Shown here piece after piece: positions 8,574-16,502 of a DNA stretch of 64,000 nucleotides (positions are counted from its first letter, which is position 1; each line of letters begins with the position of its first letter). The translations under genes and the position numbers were made by a program. This DNA is from Pseudomonadota bacterium. GTDB taxonomy: Bacteria > Pseudomonadota > Alphaproteobacteria > Sphingomonadales > Sphingomonadaceae. The notes under the pieces are model-generated. The model had not been told where the DNA came from. It saw only the letters and a program-made list of their open reading frames with translations, and made no database searches. The stretch spans positions 243,845 to 307,844 of the forward strand of contig JAEZZI010000026.1 in the NCBI GenBank assembly GCA_023418595.1. The letters are read 5' to 3'.

Positions 8574-9683
8574 TTATACGATCAGTTCGATTGCCTGCTG
8601 GATCAGTCGCGTCGTCGGATCGATTTCGTACACATAGCCGTCGCTGTAGCGGTACATCGCATCGTCGCTGTCGACATAGCGGTCGCGGTAATCGAGCGGG
8701 ACGTTGTAGAAATCATAGCCTGCGGGCATCTGCTGGCCGATGCCCCAGCTGTCGCCGGTCAGCAGTCCGGCGATCCCCTGAATCCCTTGCGTCTGCGGAT
8801 CGACCGCGAAGATCGCCCCATCGGCGTAGCGATAGTCATAGGCGTCGTCATAGCCGTAGAAGCGGTCATAATATTGCGGCACGTCGTAATCGTCATAGCC
8901 GCCGGGCCATTGGTTGCCCGCGAACAACGCGCCGCCGAGCAGCGGCAGGAAACTGCCGATCAGGTTCGACGAGCGATCGACGCCGTACAGATAGCCATTG
9001 TCATAGCGCCAGTCGTAGCGGTCGTCGGGCCGCCAACTGCGATAGCCCCACCATTGCTGATAGGGCTCGCGATCGTCCGCCAGCCGCCGCGCCTGTCCGG
9101 GGGGCAGGCAGCCTGTGCCCTGACGCGCCAGCCCCGGCGGGCACCCCTGAATATAGGCGGGGGCCGAATAGACATAGCGCCCGCGGTCGTAGCGGCGGAC
9201 CGGCTGCCAGTCGTCGCGGTCGCCGCGCGACCAGCGGATGCCGGGGCCGCGTGTCGCATCGACGATGCGGACGCGGTTGTCGCCTTCCCAGGCGCGCTTG
9301 CCCCTGGGCGTGGCGTCGCGGCCTTTTGTCCGGTCGCCCTTGCCGCGACCGTCGGTGACGCGGACATATTCGGGACCGCCGCGTTCGCGGGCGAAGTCCG
9401 GTCCGCGATCATTGCCTCGGCGATCCGCCCGGTCGCGTTTTTGATTTCCCTTGCCGCGCGCGTCGTCGCGGCCGCGATCATTGCCCTTGGCTTGCGGAGG
9501 TCCGGCGCGATCATTGCCGCGCGCCTGCGGAGACCCGCCGCGGTCGCCACCCTTCGACGGCGGTCCGGCGCGTTCGCCGCCACCCTTGCCCGGATGGCCG
9601 TCGCCGCCCTTGCCCTGCTGCGAAAGGGCGGGCGCCGCGATGCCCAGCGCCGCGACGCTTGCAAGCAGGAACAGGTTACGCAT
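8574..9683 (-). CDS. secreted protein with Gly/Arg-rich N-terminus and repeated Tyr/Asp-rich C-terminal modules
   Basis: 369 residues from ATG 9683 (GGAGAG upstream; a GTG two codons earlier is possible). The signal peptide ends about ALSQQ. Residues about 25-170 are low-complexity Gly/Arg/Asp/Lys with repeats of DRAGPPQA and GNDRG type. The C-terminal 150 residues hold a module used two to three times: Y-x-D-G-x-x-Y-x-x-D-x-x-T, a hydrophobic helix, G-x-Q-x-P-G/A-Y-D-x-Y-x-V-P, then Y-R/D-D-R-Y. Parts resemble what annotators call RcnB-like or YXWGXW-type proteins in sphingomonads, but I cannot name a function. A place in the envelope is inferred from the signal peptide. Confidence 0.75.
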   Translation of the reverse strand: MRNLFLLASVAALGIAAPALSQQGKGGDGHPGKGGGERAGPPSKGGDRGGSPQARGNDRAGPPQAKGNDRGRDDARGKGNQKRDRADRRGNDRGPDFARERGGPEYVRVTDGRGKGDRTKGRDATPRGKRAWEGDNRVRIVDATRGPGIRWSRGDRDDWQPVRRYDRGRYVYSAPAYIQGCPPGLARQGTGCLPPGQARRLADDREPYQQWWGYRSWRPDDRYDWRYDNGYLYGVDRSSNLIGSFLPLLGGALFAGNQWPGGYDDYDVPQYYDRFYGYDDAYDYRYADGAIFAVDPQTQGIQGIAGLLTGDSWGIGQQMPAGYDFYNVPLDYRDRYVDSDDAMYRYSDGYVYEIDPTTRLIQQAIELIV

Positions 9684-9940
9684 GGCCACTCTCCGTCACG
9701 AATATGGCGCCTTCAACGTGGCGGGCGGCGAAATCGTTCCGGGGGCGTGCCATTGACAAATCGGGCGATTGCGCCCACATGCCGCACCGCAGCGCGGCTT
9801 TTTGCAGCGTGATCGGGCGGATTGCCGCCCAGGCTCGTCTCGCTGCCCACCGGCTTCCCTAGTCACGCGGGTCGTCATTTTGACCCCGCCCCTCATGCGC
9901 CTGGCGCGCGTGGAGCCGCATTGTTTTTTCAAGGAAGATC

Positions 9941-11308
9941 ATGACTTTTGCCAAACTCGGCCTGTCCAAGGCCGTTCTCGACGCGCTTGCGGCGAAGAAT
10001 TACGATACCCCCACCCCGATCCAGCAACAGGCGATTCCGACCTTGCTCGACGGCCGGGATCTGCTCGGCATCGCGCAGACCGGTACCGGCAAGACCGCGG
10101 CGTTCATGCTGCCGTCGATCGACAACCTCATCAAGGCGAACGAGCGGCGCAAACCGATGCGCTGCAGGATGCTGGTGCTGGCGCCCACGCGCGAGTTGGC
10201 GAGCCAGATCGCCGACAGCGCGCGCGACTATGCTAAATTCACCAAGCTGACGGTCGCGACCGTGTTCGGCGGCGTGCCGATCGCGCGCAACCGCCGCGAT
10301 ACCGCGGCGGGCGTCGACATTCTGGTCGCGACGCCGGGCCGGTTGATGGACCTGATCGAACAGCGCTGCATGAGCCTCGCCGATCTCGAAATCCTGGTGC
10401 TGGACGAAGCCGACCAGATGCTCGACCTGGGCTTCATCCACACGCTTCGCAAGATCGTGGCGATGCTTCCCCGCAACCGCCAGTCTTTGTTCTTTTCGGC
10501 CACCATGCCCAAGGATATCAAGGACTTGGCCGACAAGTTCCTGACCGATCCCGCCGAAGTGCGCGTCGCGCCCGTGTCCTCGACCGCCGAGCGGGTCGAG
10601 CAATATGTGACGTTCATCAACCAGTCGGAGAAACAGGCGCTGCTGACCCTGTTCTTCCAGAACACGCAAGTAGACCGCGCGCTGGTGTTCACGCGGACCA
10701 AGCACGGTGCCGACCGCGTGGTGAAGCTGCTCGCGTCGAACGGCATCGCGTCGAACGCGATCCACGGTAACAAGTCGCAGCCGCAGCGCGAAAAGGCGCT
10801 GGCGGAATTCCGCGCGGGCAGGGTGCCGATCCTGGTCGCGACCGACATCGCGGCACGCGGGATCGACGTCAGCGGCGTCAGCCATGTCGTCAATTTCGAG
10901 CTGCCGAACGTCGCCGAGCAATATGTCCACCGCATCGGCCGCACCGCGCGCGCGGGCAATGACGGCGTTGCCTTCGCTTTTTGTGCCGACGACGAGCGGC
11001 CCTATCTGAAGGGTATCGAGCGACTGACTCGCCAGAAGGTCCAGGTCGTGCCGCTGCCCGCCAATTTCCAGGCAGAGGTCGAACGGATCAAGGAAAGCCG
11101 CGTCGGACCGATCCCGGCGGAACGTCCCGATCGCGGTCCGCGCGGCGGGCGTCCTCAGGAGCAAGGCCCGCGGCGTCCGCGCGCGACCCATTCGGCGAAG
11201 CCGGCGGGCGAGCGTCGTCCGGGCGGCGGTGGTGGTGCCGGTCGCGGACGCGGCCGTCGCGGACGCGGCGGCGGTGGCGGCGGCGGGCGCACCAGCGCGC
11301 AGGCATAA
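9941..11308 (+). CDS. rhlE: DEAD-box RNA helicase, RhlE type
   Basis: 455 residues. All superfamily 2 motifs are present: Q motif TPIQQQAIP, motif I AQTGTGKTAAF, Ia PTRELASQI, II VLDEADQMLD, III FSATMP, and VI HRIGRTARAG. The tail from about residue 385 is basic and Gly/Arg-rich, an RNA-binding tail common in RhlE helicases. It unwinds structured RNA in ribosome assembly or mRNA decay. AAGGAAG lies just upstream of the ATG. The gene begins a row with truB, rpsO and pnp (18 and 15 base gaps), consistent with a role in ribosome maturation and turnover. A CsdA/DeaD identity is less likely given the length. Confidence 0.93.
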   Translation: MTFAKLGLSKAVLDALAAKNYDTPTPIQQQAIPTLLDGRDLLGIAQTGTGKTAAFMLPSIDNLIKANERRKPMRCRMLVLAPTRELASQIADSARDYAKFTKLTVATVFGGVPIARNRRDTAAGVDILVATPGRLMDLIEQRCMSLADLEILVLDEADQMLDLGFIHTLRKIVAMLPRNRQSLFFSATMPKDIKDLADKFLTDPAEVRVAPVSSTAERVEQYVTFINQSEKQALLTLFFQNTQVDRALVFTRTKHGADRVVKLLASNGIASNAIHGNKSQPQREKALAEFRAGRVPILVATDIAARGIDVSGVSHVVNFELPNVAEQYVHRIGRTARAGNDGVAFAFCADDERPYLKGIERLTRQKVQVVPLPANFQAEVERIKESRVGPIPAERPDRGPRGGRPQEQGPRRPRATHSAKPAGERRPGGGGGAGRGRGRRGRGGGGGGGRTSAQA

Positions 11309-11326
11309 GCGCCGGACGGCTCGCCG

Positions 11327-12292
11327 ATGCACGGCTGGATCATCCTCGACAAACCGCTCGGCCTTGGCTCGACGCAGGGCGTCAGCGCGGTCAAGCGGGC
11401 CTTGCGCGACGGGGGATACCCGAAGCGCAAGGTCGGGCATGGCGGAACCCTCGATCCGCTCGCGACCGGCGTGCTGCCGATCGCGATCGGGGAGGCGACC
11501 AAGATCGCCGGGCGGATGCTCGATGCGTCCAAGGTGTATGACTTCACCGTTCGGTTCGGCGAGCAGACCGACACGCTGGATGCCGAAGGGCGGGTGATCG
11601 CGACCAGCGACGTGCGACCGACCATGGCGGCGATCGAGGCGGTCCTGCCGCGCTTCACCGGCGCGATTTCGCAGGTGCCGCCTGCCTATTCGGCGCTGAA
11701 GGTCGATGGCGAGCGCGCCTATGATCTGGCGCGCGCGGGCGAGGATGTGGTGCTCGCGACAAGGGATGTGACGGTCCATCAACTCACTCTCCGTCACCCC
11801 GGACCTGTTCCGGGGTCCACGGCGCCCCAAGCGGTTGCGCGCGTGGATGGGTGGACCCCGGAACAGGTCCGGGGTGACGAAGGGTTGCTGGATAGCGTTA
11901 CCCTCTCCGCGCATGTGTCGAAGGGCACCTATATCCGCAGCCTCGCGCGCGACATCGCCATCGCGCTCGGCACGGTCGGCACCGTCACCATGTTGCGGCG
12001 CGTGAAAGCCGGGCCGTTCGACCTGTCCTCCGCGATATCGCTGGACAAACTGGCGCAATCCGCTAAGGACCGCGCGCTTGAGGACATTCTCCTGCCGTTG
12101 AGGGCGGGGCTGGACGACATCCCGGCTCTATCCCTCTCCCCCGACCAGGCAGGGCTGCTCAGACAAGGGCGGGTCCTGGTCGGGATCGCTGCTGACGATG
12201 GCCAATATTTCGCGTGTCTGGGTGACGAACCCATCGCGCTGGTAGAAGCCGGAGCCGATGAGGTTCGCGTCGTTCGCGGTTTCAACCTCTGA
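11327..12292 (+). CDS. truB: tRNA pseudouridine(55) synthase TruB carrying an in-frame palindromic insert
   Basis: 321 residues. It makes pseudouridine 55 in the T loop of tRNAs. Motif HGGTLDPLATGVLPIAIGEA contains the catalytic Asp (about residue 42), and VPPAYSALKVDGERAYDLAR and SKGTYIRSLARD are the other conserved blocks. Between the strand VTVHQLTL and SVTLSAHVSKGTYIR lie about 30 extra residues (about 156-185), encoded by a perfect 29 bp inverted repeat (11792-11879). Family members normally pass directly from one strand to the next. Core residues are untouched, so the enzyme is probably active with an extra surface loop. The gene is followed by rpsO after 15 bases. Confidence 0.96.
   Translation: MHGWIILDKPLGLGSTQGVSAVKRALRDGGYPKRKVGHGGTLDPLATGVLPIAIGEATKIAGRMLDASKVYDFTVRFGEQTDTLDAEGRVIATSDVRPTMAAIEAVLPRFTGAISQVPPAYSALKVDGERAYDLARAGEDVVLATRDVTVHQLTLRHPGPVPGSTAPQAVARVDGWTPEQVRGDEGLLDSVTLSAHVSKGTYIRSLARDIAIALGTVGTVTMLRRVKAGPFDLSSAISLDKLAQSAKDRALEDILLPLRAGLDDIPALSLSPDQAGLLRQGRVLVGIAADDGQYFACLGDEPIALVEAGADEVRVVRGFNL
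11792..11879. repeat. palindromic element, family C (inside truB)
   Basis: Perfect inverted repeat: 29 bp arms 11792-11820 and 11851-11879 with a 30-base loop; each arm itself contains the near-palindrome GGACCTGTTCCGGGGTCCA or its complement. The whole element is open in the truB frame. Confidence 0.95.
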
Positions 12293-12307
12293 TCAGAAAG
12301 GACTACG

Positions 12308-12577
12308 ATGTCGATCACTCAGGAGCGCAAGGACGCGCTCGTCAAGGAACATGGTCGCGCAAACGGCGACACCGGCAGCACCGAAGTTCAGGTCGCGATC
12401 CTGACCGAGCGCATCGCCAACCTGACCGAGCATTTCAAGACCCACGCAAAGGACAATCATTCGCGCCGCGGTCTGCTGATGCTGGTCAACAAGCGCCGCA
12501 GCCTTCTCGACTATCTGAAGAAGAAGGACGCGCAGCGTTACACCGATCTCATCGCGAAGCTGGGGCTTCGCAAGTAA
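12308..12577 (+). CDS. rpsO: 30S ribosomal protein S15
   Basis: 89 residues, exact family length. It binds the central domain of 16S rRNA and helps to start platform assembly. Conserved blocks: GDTGSTEVQVAILTERI, LTEHFKTHAKDNHSRRGLL and LLDYLKKKD. AAAGGA lies just before the ATG. A rho-independent terminator follows within 10 bases, so rpsO can close a transcript that starts upstream; pnp, the usual neighbour, begins 271 bases later. Confidence 0.99.
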   Translation: MSITQERKDALVKEHGRANGDTGSTEVQVAILTERIANLTEHFKTHAKDNHSRRGLLMLVNKRRSLLDYLKKKDAQRYTDLIAKLGLRK

Positions 12578-12583
12578 CAAGCA

Positions 12584-12610
12584 GGGGCGGCCCGCCGGGT
12601 CGCCCCTTTT
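12584..12610 (+). terminator. rho-independent terminator after rpsO
   Basis: GGGGCG stem, GC-rich loop, CGCCCC stem and TTTT, beginning 7 bases after the rpsO stop. Confidence 0.85.
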
Positions 12611-12631
12611 GGTATCCCCGCGCAGGGTTTT

Positions 12632-12654
12632 CCTGCAAAGTAATACTTTGCAGG
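12632..12654. repeat. short perfect palindrome in the rpsO-pnp spacer
   Basis: CCTGCAAAGTA, one base, TACTTTGCAGG: 11 bp arms with a single-base centre. AT-rich core in an otherwise GC-rich spacer. As RNA it could fold as a hairpin in the pnp leader; as DNA it could bind a dimeric protein. Confidence 0.8.
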
Positions 12655-12660
12655 GGGCCT

Positions 12661-12730
12661 GAAGGCGGGGAACCAGGGTCATCAAGCGCTTCGCTGATAA
12701 CCCTGGGCTCCCGCCGACGCGGGAGCACAA
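12661..12730. repeat. palindromic element, family D, degenerate copy
   Basis: Left side 12664-12679 (GGCGGGGAACCAGGGT) is roughly complementary to ACCCTGGGCTCCCGCC, and the right side ends GCGGGAGCAC. The right arm matches the arm of the perfect copy at 44433-44514. Confidence 0.7.
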
Positions 12731-12848
12731 CGGTCGGGACGCAATTCGGCGGACCGGCGCGAGCCACAAACGGCTCCACACCGGGCGCGTGATGCGCCCG
12801 CACATAGGCCCTCCGCGTGATCGGCACGCGGGGAGTGAAGGAAACCAA

Positions 12849-15170
12849 ATGTTCGACATCAAGAAAGTAGAAATCGAGCTGGGCGGAAAGACCCTGACGC
12901 TCGAAACCGGGCGCGTTGCCCGCCAGGCCGACGGCGCGGTGATCGCGACGCTCGGCGAAACCGTCGTCCTCTGCGCGGTCACCGCCGCGCGCACGGTGAA
13001 GGAAGGCCAGGATTTCTTCCCGCTGACCGTTCACTATCAGGAAAAATATTCGGCAGCCGGCCGCATTCCCGGCGGCTTCTTCAAGCGCGAGCGCGGTGCG
13101 ACCGAAAAGGAAACGCTGACCAGCCGCCTGATCGACCGTCCGATCCGCCCGCTGTTTCCCGAAGGGTTTTACAACGAAATCAACGTCATCGCCCAGGTGC
13201 TGAGCTATGATGGCGAAAACGAGCCGGATATCGTCGCGATGATCGCGGCATCGGCGGCGCTGACCATTTCGGGCGTGCCCTTCATGGGTCCGATCGGTGC
13301 GGCGCGCGTCGGGTACGAAAACGGCGAATATATCCTCAATCCGACGCTGGAACAGGTGAAGGGCGGCGATCTCGATCTCGTCGTTGCCGCCACCGGCGAC
13401 GCGGTGATGATGGTCGAATCCGAAGCCAACGAGCTGTCGGAAGAGGTCATGCTCGGCGCCGTCATCTTCGCGCACGACGCGGCGAAGAAGGTCGTGAACG
13501 CGATCATCGACCTGGCGGAAAAGGCCGCGAAGGATCCGTGGGAACTCGCCCCCGTCGCCGACAAGTCGGCGGCGATGGACAAACTGCGCGGCCTGATCGG
13601 CGACGATCTGGCGGCGGCCTACAAACTGACCAACAAGGCGCAGCGTCAGGACGCGGTGAACGAAGCGCGCGCCAAGGCACGCGAAGCGCTCGCCGACCTC
13701 AAGGAAAGCGATCCCGAGCAGTATCTCGGCACGCTCAAGCTGGTGAAGAAGCTCGAGGGCGAGATCGTCCGCACCGCCATCCTGAAGGAAGGCCGCCGCA
13801 TCGACGGTCGCGACACCAAGACGGTGCGCCCGATCGAGGCGATGGTGCATTTCCTGCCGCGCGCCCATGGTTCGGCGCTGTTCACCCGTGGCGAAACCCA
13901 GGCGATCTGCACCACCACGCTCGGCACCAAGGACGCGGAGCAGATGATCGACGGCCTCAATGGCCTGTCGTACGAGCGCTTCCTGCTCCACTATAACTTC
14001 CCGCCCTATTCGGTCGGTGAAGTCGGGCGCTTCGGCGCGCCGGGTCGTCGCGAAGTCGGTCACGGCAAGCTTGCATGGCGCGCGCTGCACCCGGTGCTGC
14101 CGTCGATGGATGAGTTCCCCTACACGATCCGCGTGTTGTCGGACATCACCGAATCGAACGGTTCGTCGTCGATGGCGACGGTCTGCGGCGGTTCGCTGTC
14201 GATGATGGATGCCGGCGTGCCACTGAAGCGTCCGGTGTCGGGCATCGCCATGGGCCTGATCCTCGAAGGCAAGGATTATGCCGTCATCTCCGACATCCTG
14301 GGTGACGAAGATCATCTGGGCGACATGGACTTCAAGGTCGCAGGAACGTCGCAAGGCATCACCACGATGCAGATGGACATCAAGATCGCCGGCATCACCC
14401 GCGAAATCTTCGAAGTCGCATTGAACCAGGCCAAGGAAGGCCGCGCGCACATCCTTGCTGAAATGGCCAAGGCGCTGGGCGAAACCCGCACCGAACTGTC
14501 GGCGCACGCGCCGCGGATCGAGACGATGCAGATCGACAAGTCGAAGATCCGCGACGTCATCGGCACCGGCGGCAAGGTGATCCGCGAGATCGTCGCAACG
14601 ACGGGCGCCAAGGTCGACATCGACGACGAAGGCCTGATCAAGGTGTCGTCGTCCGACCTGTCGCAGATCGAAGCCGCGATGAACTGGATCAAGGGCATCG
14701 TCGAGGAAGCCGAGGTCGGCAAGATCTACAACGGCAAGGTCGTCAACCTCGTCGATTTCGGCGCGTTCGTGAATTTCATGGGCGGCAAGGACGGTCTGGT
14801 CCATGTCTCCGAAATCAAGAACGAGCGCGTCGAGAAGGTCTCCGACGTCCTGAGCGAAGGCCAGGACGTCAAGGTCAAGGTGCTGGAGATCGATCCGCGC
14901 GGCAAGGTTCGCCTGTCGATGCGCGTCGTCGATCAGGAAACCGGCGCCGAGCTGGAGGACACGCGCCCGGCACGCGAACCGCGCGAGCGGGGTGATCGTG
15001 GCGACCGCGGTCCGCGCGGCGACCGTGGCCCGCGTCGCGATGGCGGCGACCGCGGCGATCGCGGCCCGCGCCGCGAACGCAGCGACCGCGGCGACCGCGC
15101 TCCGCGTTCGGAAAAGCGCGATGACGATGGCGGCGATATCGGCCTGCCGTCGTTCATTACCGAGAATTGA
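12849..15170 (+). CDS. pnp: polyribonucleotide nucleotidyltransferase (PNPase)
   Basis: 773 residues. It degrades RNA 3'-5' by phosphorolysis as a trimer and belongs to the degradosome in many proteobacteria. Order: two RNase PH-like domains (about 1-230 and 310-550), KH domain (IRDVIGTGGKVIREIV, about 565-600), S1 domain (GKIYNGKVVNLVDFGAFVNF, about 620-690) and a basic tail of RGDRGPR-type repeats. The ATG at 12849 (MFDIKKVEIELGG) is chosen over an upstream in-frame ATG at 12789 because it matches the conserved start and has GGAAACC upstream. A strong terminator follows. PNPase commonly autoregulates through its leader, here holding two palindromes. Confidence 0.98.
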   Translation: MFDIKKVEIELGGKTLTLETGRVARQADGAVIATLGETVVLCAVTAARTVKEGQDFFPLTVHYQEKYSAAGRIPGGFFKRERGATEKETLTSRLIDRPIRPLFPEGFYNEINVIAQVLSYDGENEPDIVAMIAASAALTISGVPFMGPIGAARVGYENGEYILNPTLEQVKGGDLDLVVAATGDAVMMVESEANELSEEVMLGAVIFAHDAAKKVVNAIIDLAEKAAKDPWELAPVADKSAAMDKLRGLIGDDLAAAYKLTNKAQRQDAVNEARAKAREALADLKESDPEQYLGTLKLVKKLEGEIVRTAILKEGRRIDGRDTKTVRPIEAMVHFLPRAHGSALFTRGETQAICTTTLGTKDAEQMIDGLNGLSYERFLLHYNFPPYSVGEVGRFGAPGRREVGHGKLAWRALHPVLPSMDEFPYTIRVLSDITESNGSSSMATVCGGSLSMMDAGVPLKRPVSGIAMGLILEGKDYAVISDILGDEDHLGDMDFKVAGTSQGITTMQMDIKIAGITREIFEVALNQAKEGRAHILAEMAKALGETRTELSAHAPRIETMQIDKSKIRDVIGTGGKVIREIVATTGAKVDIDDEGLIKVSSSDLSQIEAAMNWIKGIVEEAEVGKIYNGKVVNLVDFGAFVNFMGGKDGLVHVSEIKNERVEKVSDVLSEGQDVKVKVLEIDPRGKVRLSMRVVDQETGAELEDTRPAREPRERGDRGDRGPRGDRGPRRDGGDRGDRGPRRERSDRGDRAPRSEKRDDDGGDIGLPSFITEN

Positions 15171-15202
15171 TCTCGAACGATCGGTTTTCGTCAATCCTCG
15201 GG

Positions 15203-15230
15203 AAAGGGGCCTGGCTTCAGGCCCCTTTTT
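15203..15230 (+). terminator. rho-independent terminator after pnp
   Basis: AAGGGGCCTG stem, GCTT loop, CAGGCCCC stem and TTTTT, about 32 bases after the pnp stop. Confidence 0.92.
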
Positions 15231-15285
15231 CGTTACGGCCTTGATCCGCATTGTGGCGCGAGGCTAGGCTGACGCTAAAGCGTCG

Positions 15286-16332
15286 ATGCGCTGGGGACTC
15301 CTGTTCTGGATGCGAATGAACGAAGACCGTATCCGGACGAGCCACTGGCTTGAGCGACTGCCGATCGCACAGGGACGACCGCTGGCGGGCTTCGCGGCGA
15401 CGTGCGGGCTGATCGCGGGGGCGTATTTCCTGCGGGTTGTCGCGGCGCCGTGGCTGCCGCCGGGCTTTCCCTATGTCACTTTTTTCCCGGCGGTCATCAT
15501 CGCGTCGTTCCTGTTCGGCGTGCGGATGGGATTGTTCGCCGGGATCGTGTGCGGGCTGCTGGCCTGGTATTTCTTCATCCCGCCGGTGCAAAGTTTGCAG
15601 TTGGGGTCGGGGGCAATCGTCGCGCTTGCCTTTTACGTGCTGGTAATCGGCACCGACCTGCTCATCATCCACTGGCTGCAACGCACCAACAACCGGCTGG
15701 CGGACCAGCGCGAAATCAACCGCAGGCTGGCGGAGACGCGCGCATTGCTGTTCGGCGAATTGCAGCACCGGGTATCGAACAATCTTCAGGTCGCCGCAGG
15801 GCTTTTGTCGCTGTCGAAACAGCGCGTGAGCGAGGCTGAAGGGAAGGCCGCGCTCGACGAGGCATCGCGGCGGCTGGCGCTGATCGGGCGGATCAGCCGC
15901 CAGCTCTATGACGCGGGCGGGGCGACGCGGTCGATGCGGGAGTTTCTTGAGCCGCTGTGTGCCGACGTGATCGACGCGAGCGGGCGGACGGGGGTGCGTT
16001 GCACCGTGAACGTCGCCGACGATGCGCCATTGTCGCCTGACGCCGCAATCCCGCTGGCGCTGATCGTTGCCGAGGCGATGGCCAACGCGATCGAGCATGG
16101 CTTTGCGGATCGCGAACATGGCCTGATCGAGGTCGATCTGACCCGCGACGGCGAACGGGTGGTGCGCGTCGACGTGCGCGACGACGGCCACGGCCTACCG
16201 CAGGGATTCGAGATCGAGGCGTCGAACAGCCTGGGCCTGCGCATCGCGACGATGCTGGCGGAGCAGCTGAACGGACGGTTCGAACTGCTGGCGGGCAAGG
16301 GAACGACCGCGCGGCTGTCATTGCCGACGTAA
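15286..16332 (+). CDS. membrane sensor histidine kinase, DUF4118 plus HisKA_2/HWE type
   Basis: 348 residues. Four membrane helices between about residues 30 and 125, with FFPAVIIASFLFGVRMGLFA, fit the DUF4118 (KdpD-like) region. A HisKA_2 dimerisation segment follows, its phospho-accepting His in GELQHRVSNNLQ (about residue 160), then an HATPase domain with N box EAMANAIEHGF and G box DDGHGLPQGF. HWE/HisKA_2 kinases in alphaproteobacteria often feed the general stress response (PhyR-NepR-EcfG), but no response regulator is next to this one. ATG 15286 is taken; ATG 15310 is an equally good start. No clear ribosome site for either. Confidence 0.88.
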   Translation: MRWGLLFWMRMNEDRIRTSHWLERLPIAQGRPLAGFAATCGLIAGAYFLRVVAAPWLPPGFPYVTFFPAVIIASFLFGVRMGLFAGIVCGLLAWYFFIPPVQSLQLGSGAIVALAFYVLVIGTDLLIIHWLQRTNNRLADQREINRRLAETRALLFGELQHRVSNNLQVAAGLLSLSKQRVSEAEGKAALDEASRRLALIGRISRQLYDAGGATRSMREFLEPLCADVIDASGRTGVRCTVNVADDAPLSPDAAIPLALIVAEAMANAIEHGFADREHGLIEVDLTRDGERVVRVDVRDDGHGLPQGFEIEASNSLGLRIATMLAEQLNGRFELLAGKGTTARLSLPT

Positions 16333-16502
16333 GCGATTTCGCAGTTGCAGCATTAAAGGTTGTAATTCGAGCGGATTTGGCGCAACAGCGCCTGCATTCG
16401 ACGGACTCGACCGGAGCAAGGCTTCGTGACGGGTGGCTCGGCCCGGCGCCTATCCCCGGGACAACCGGCACATTCGCTGCCGTAGCCATATTCGGACGTT
16501 CC

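Noticed and set aside
9929..12058. 709-codon minus-strand frame opposite the helicase and truB
   Set aside because: Antisense artefact across two well-identified genes.
12549..15251. 900-codon minus-strand open frame opposite pnp
   Set aside because: Shadow of pnp: Arg/His/Asp-rich composition produced by high-GC third positions, no family resemblance, and pnp is certain.
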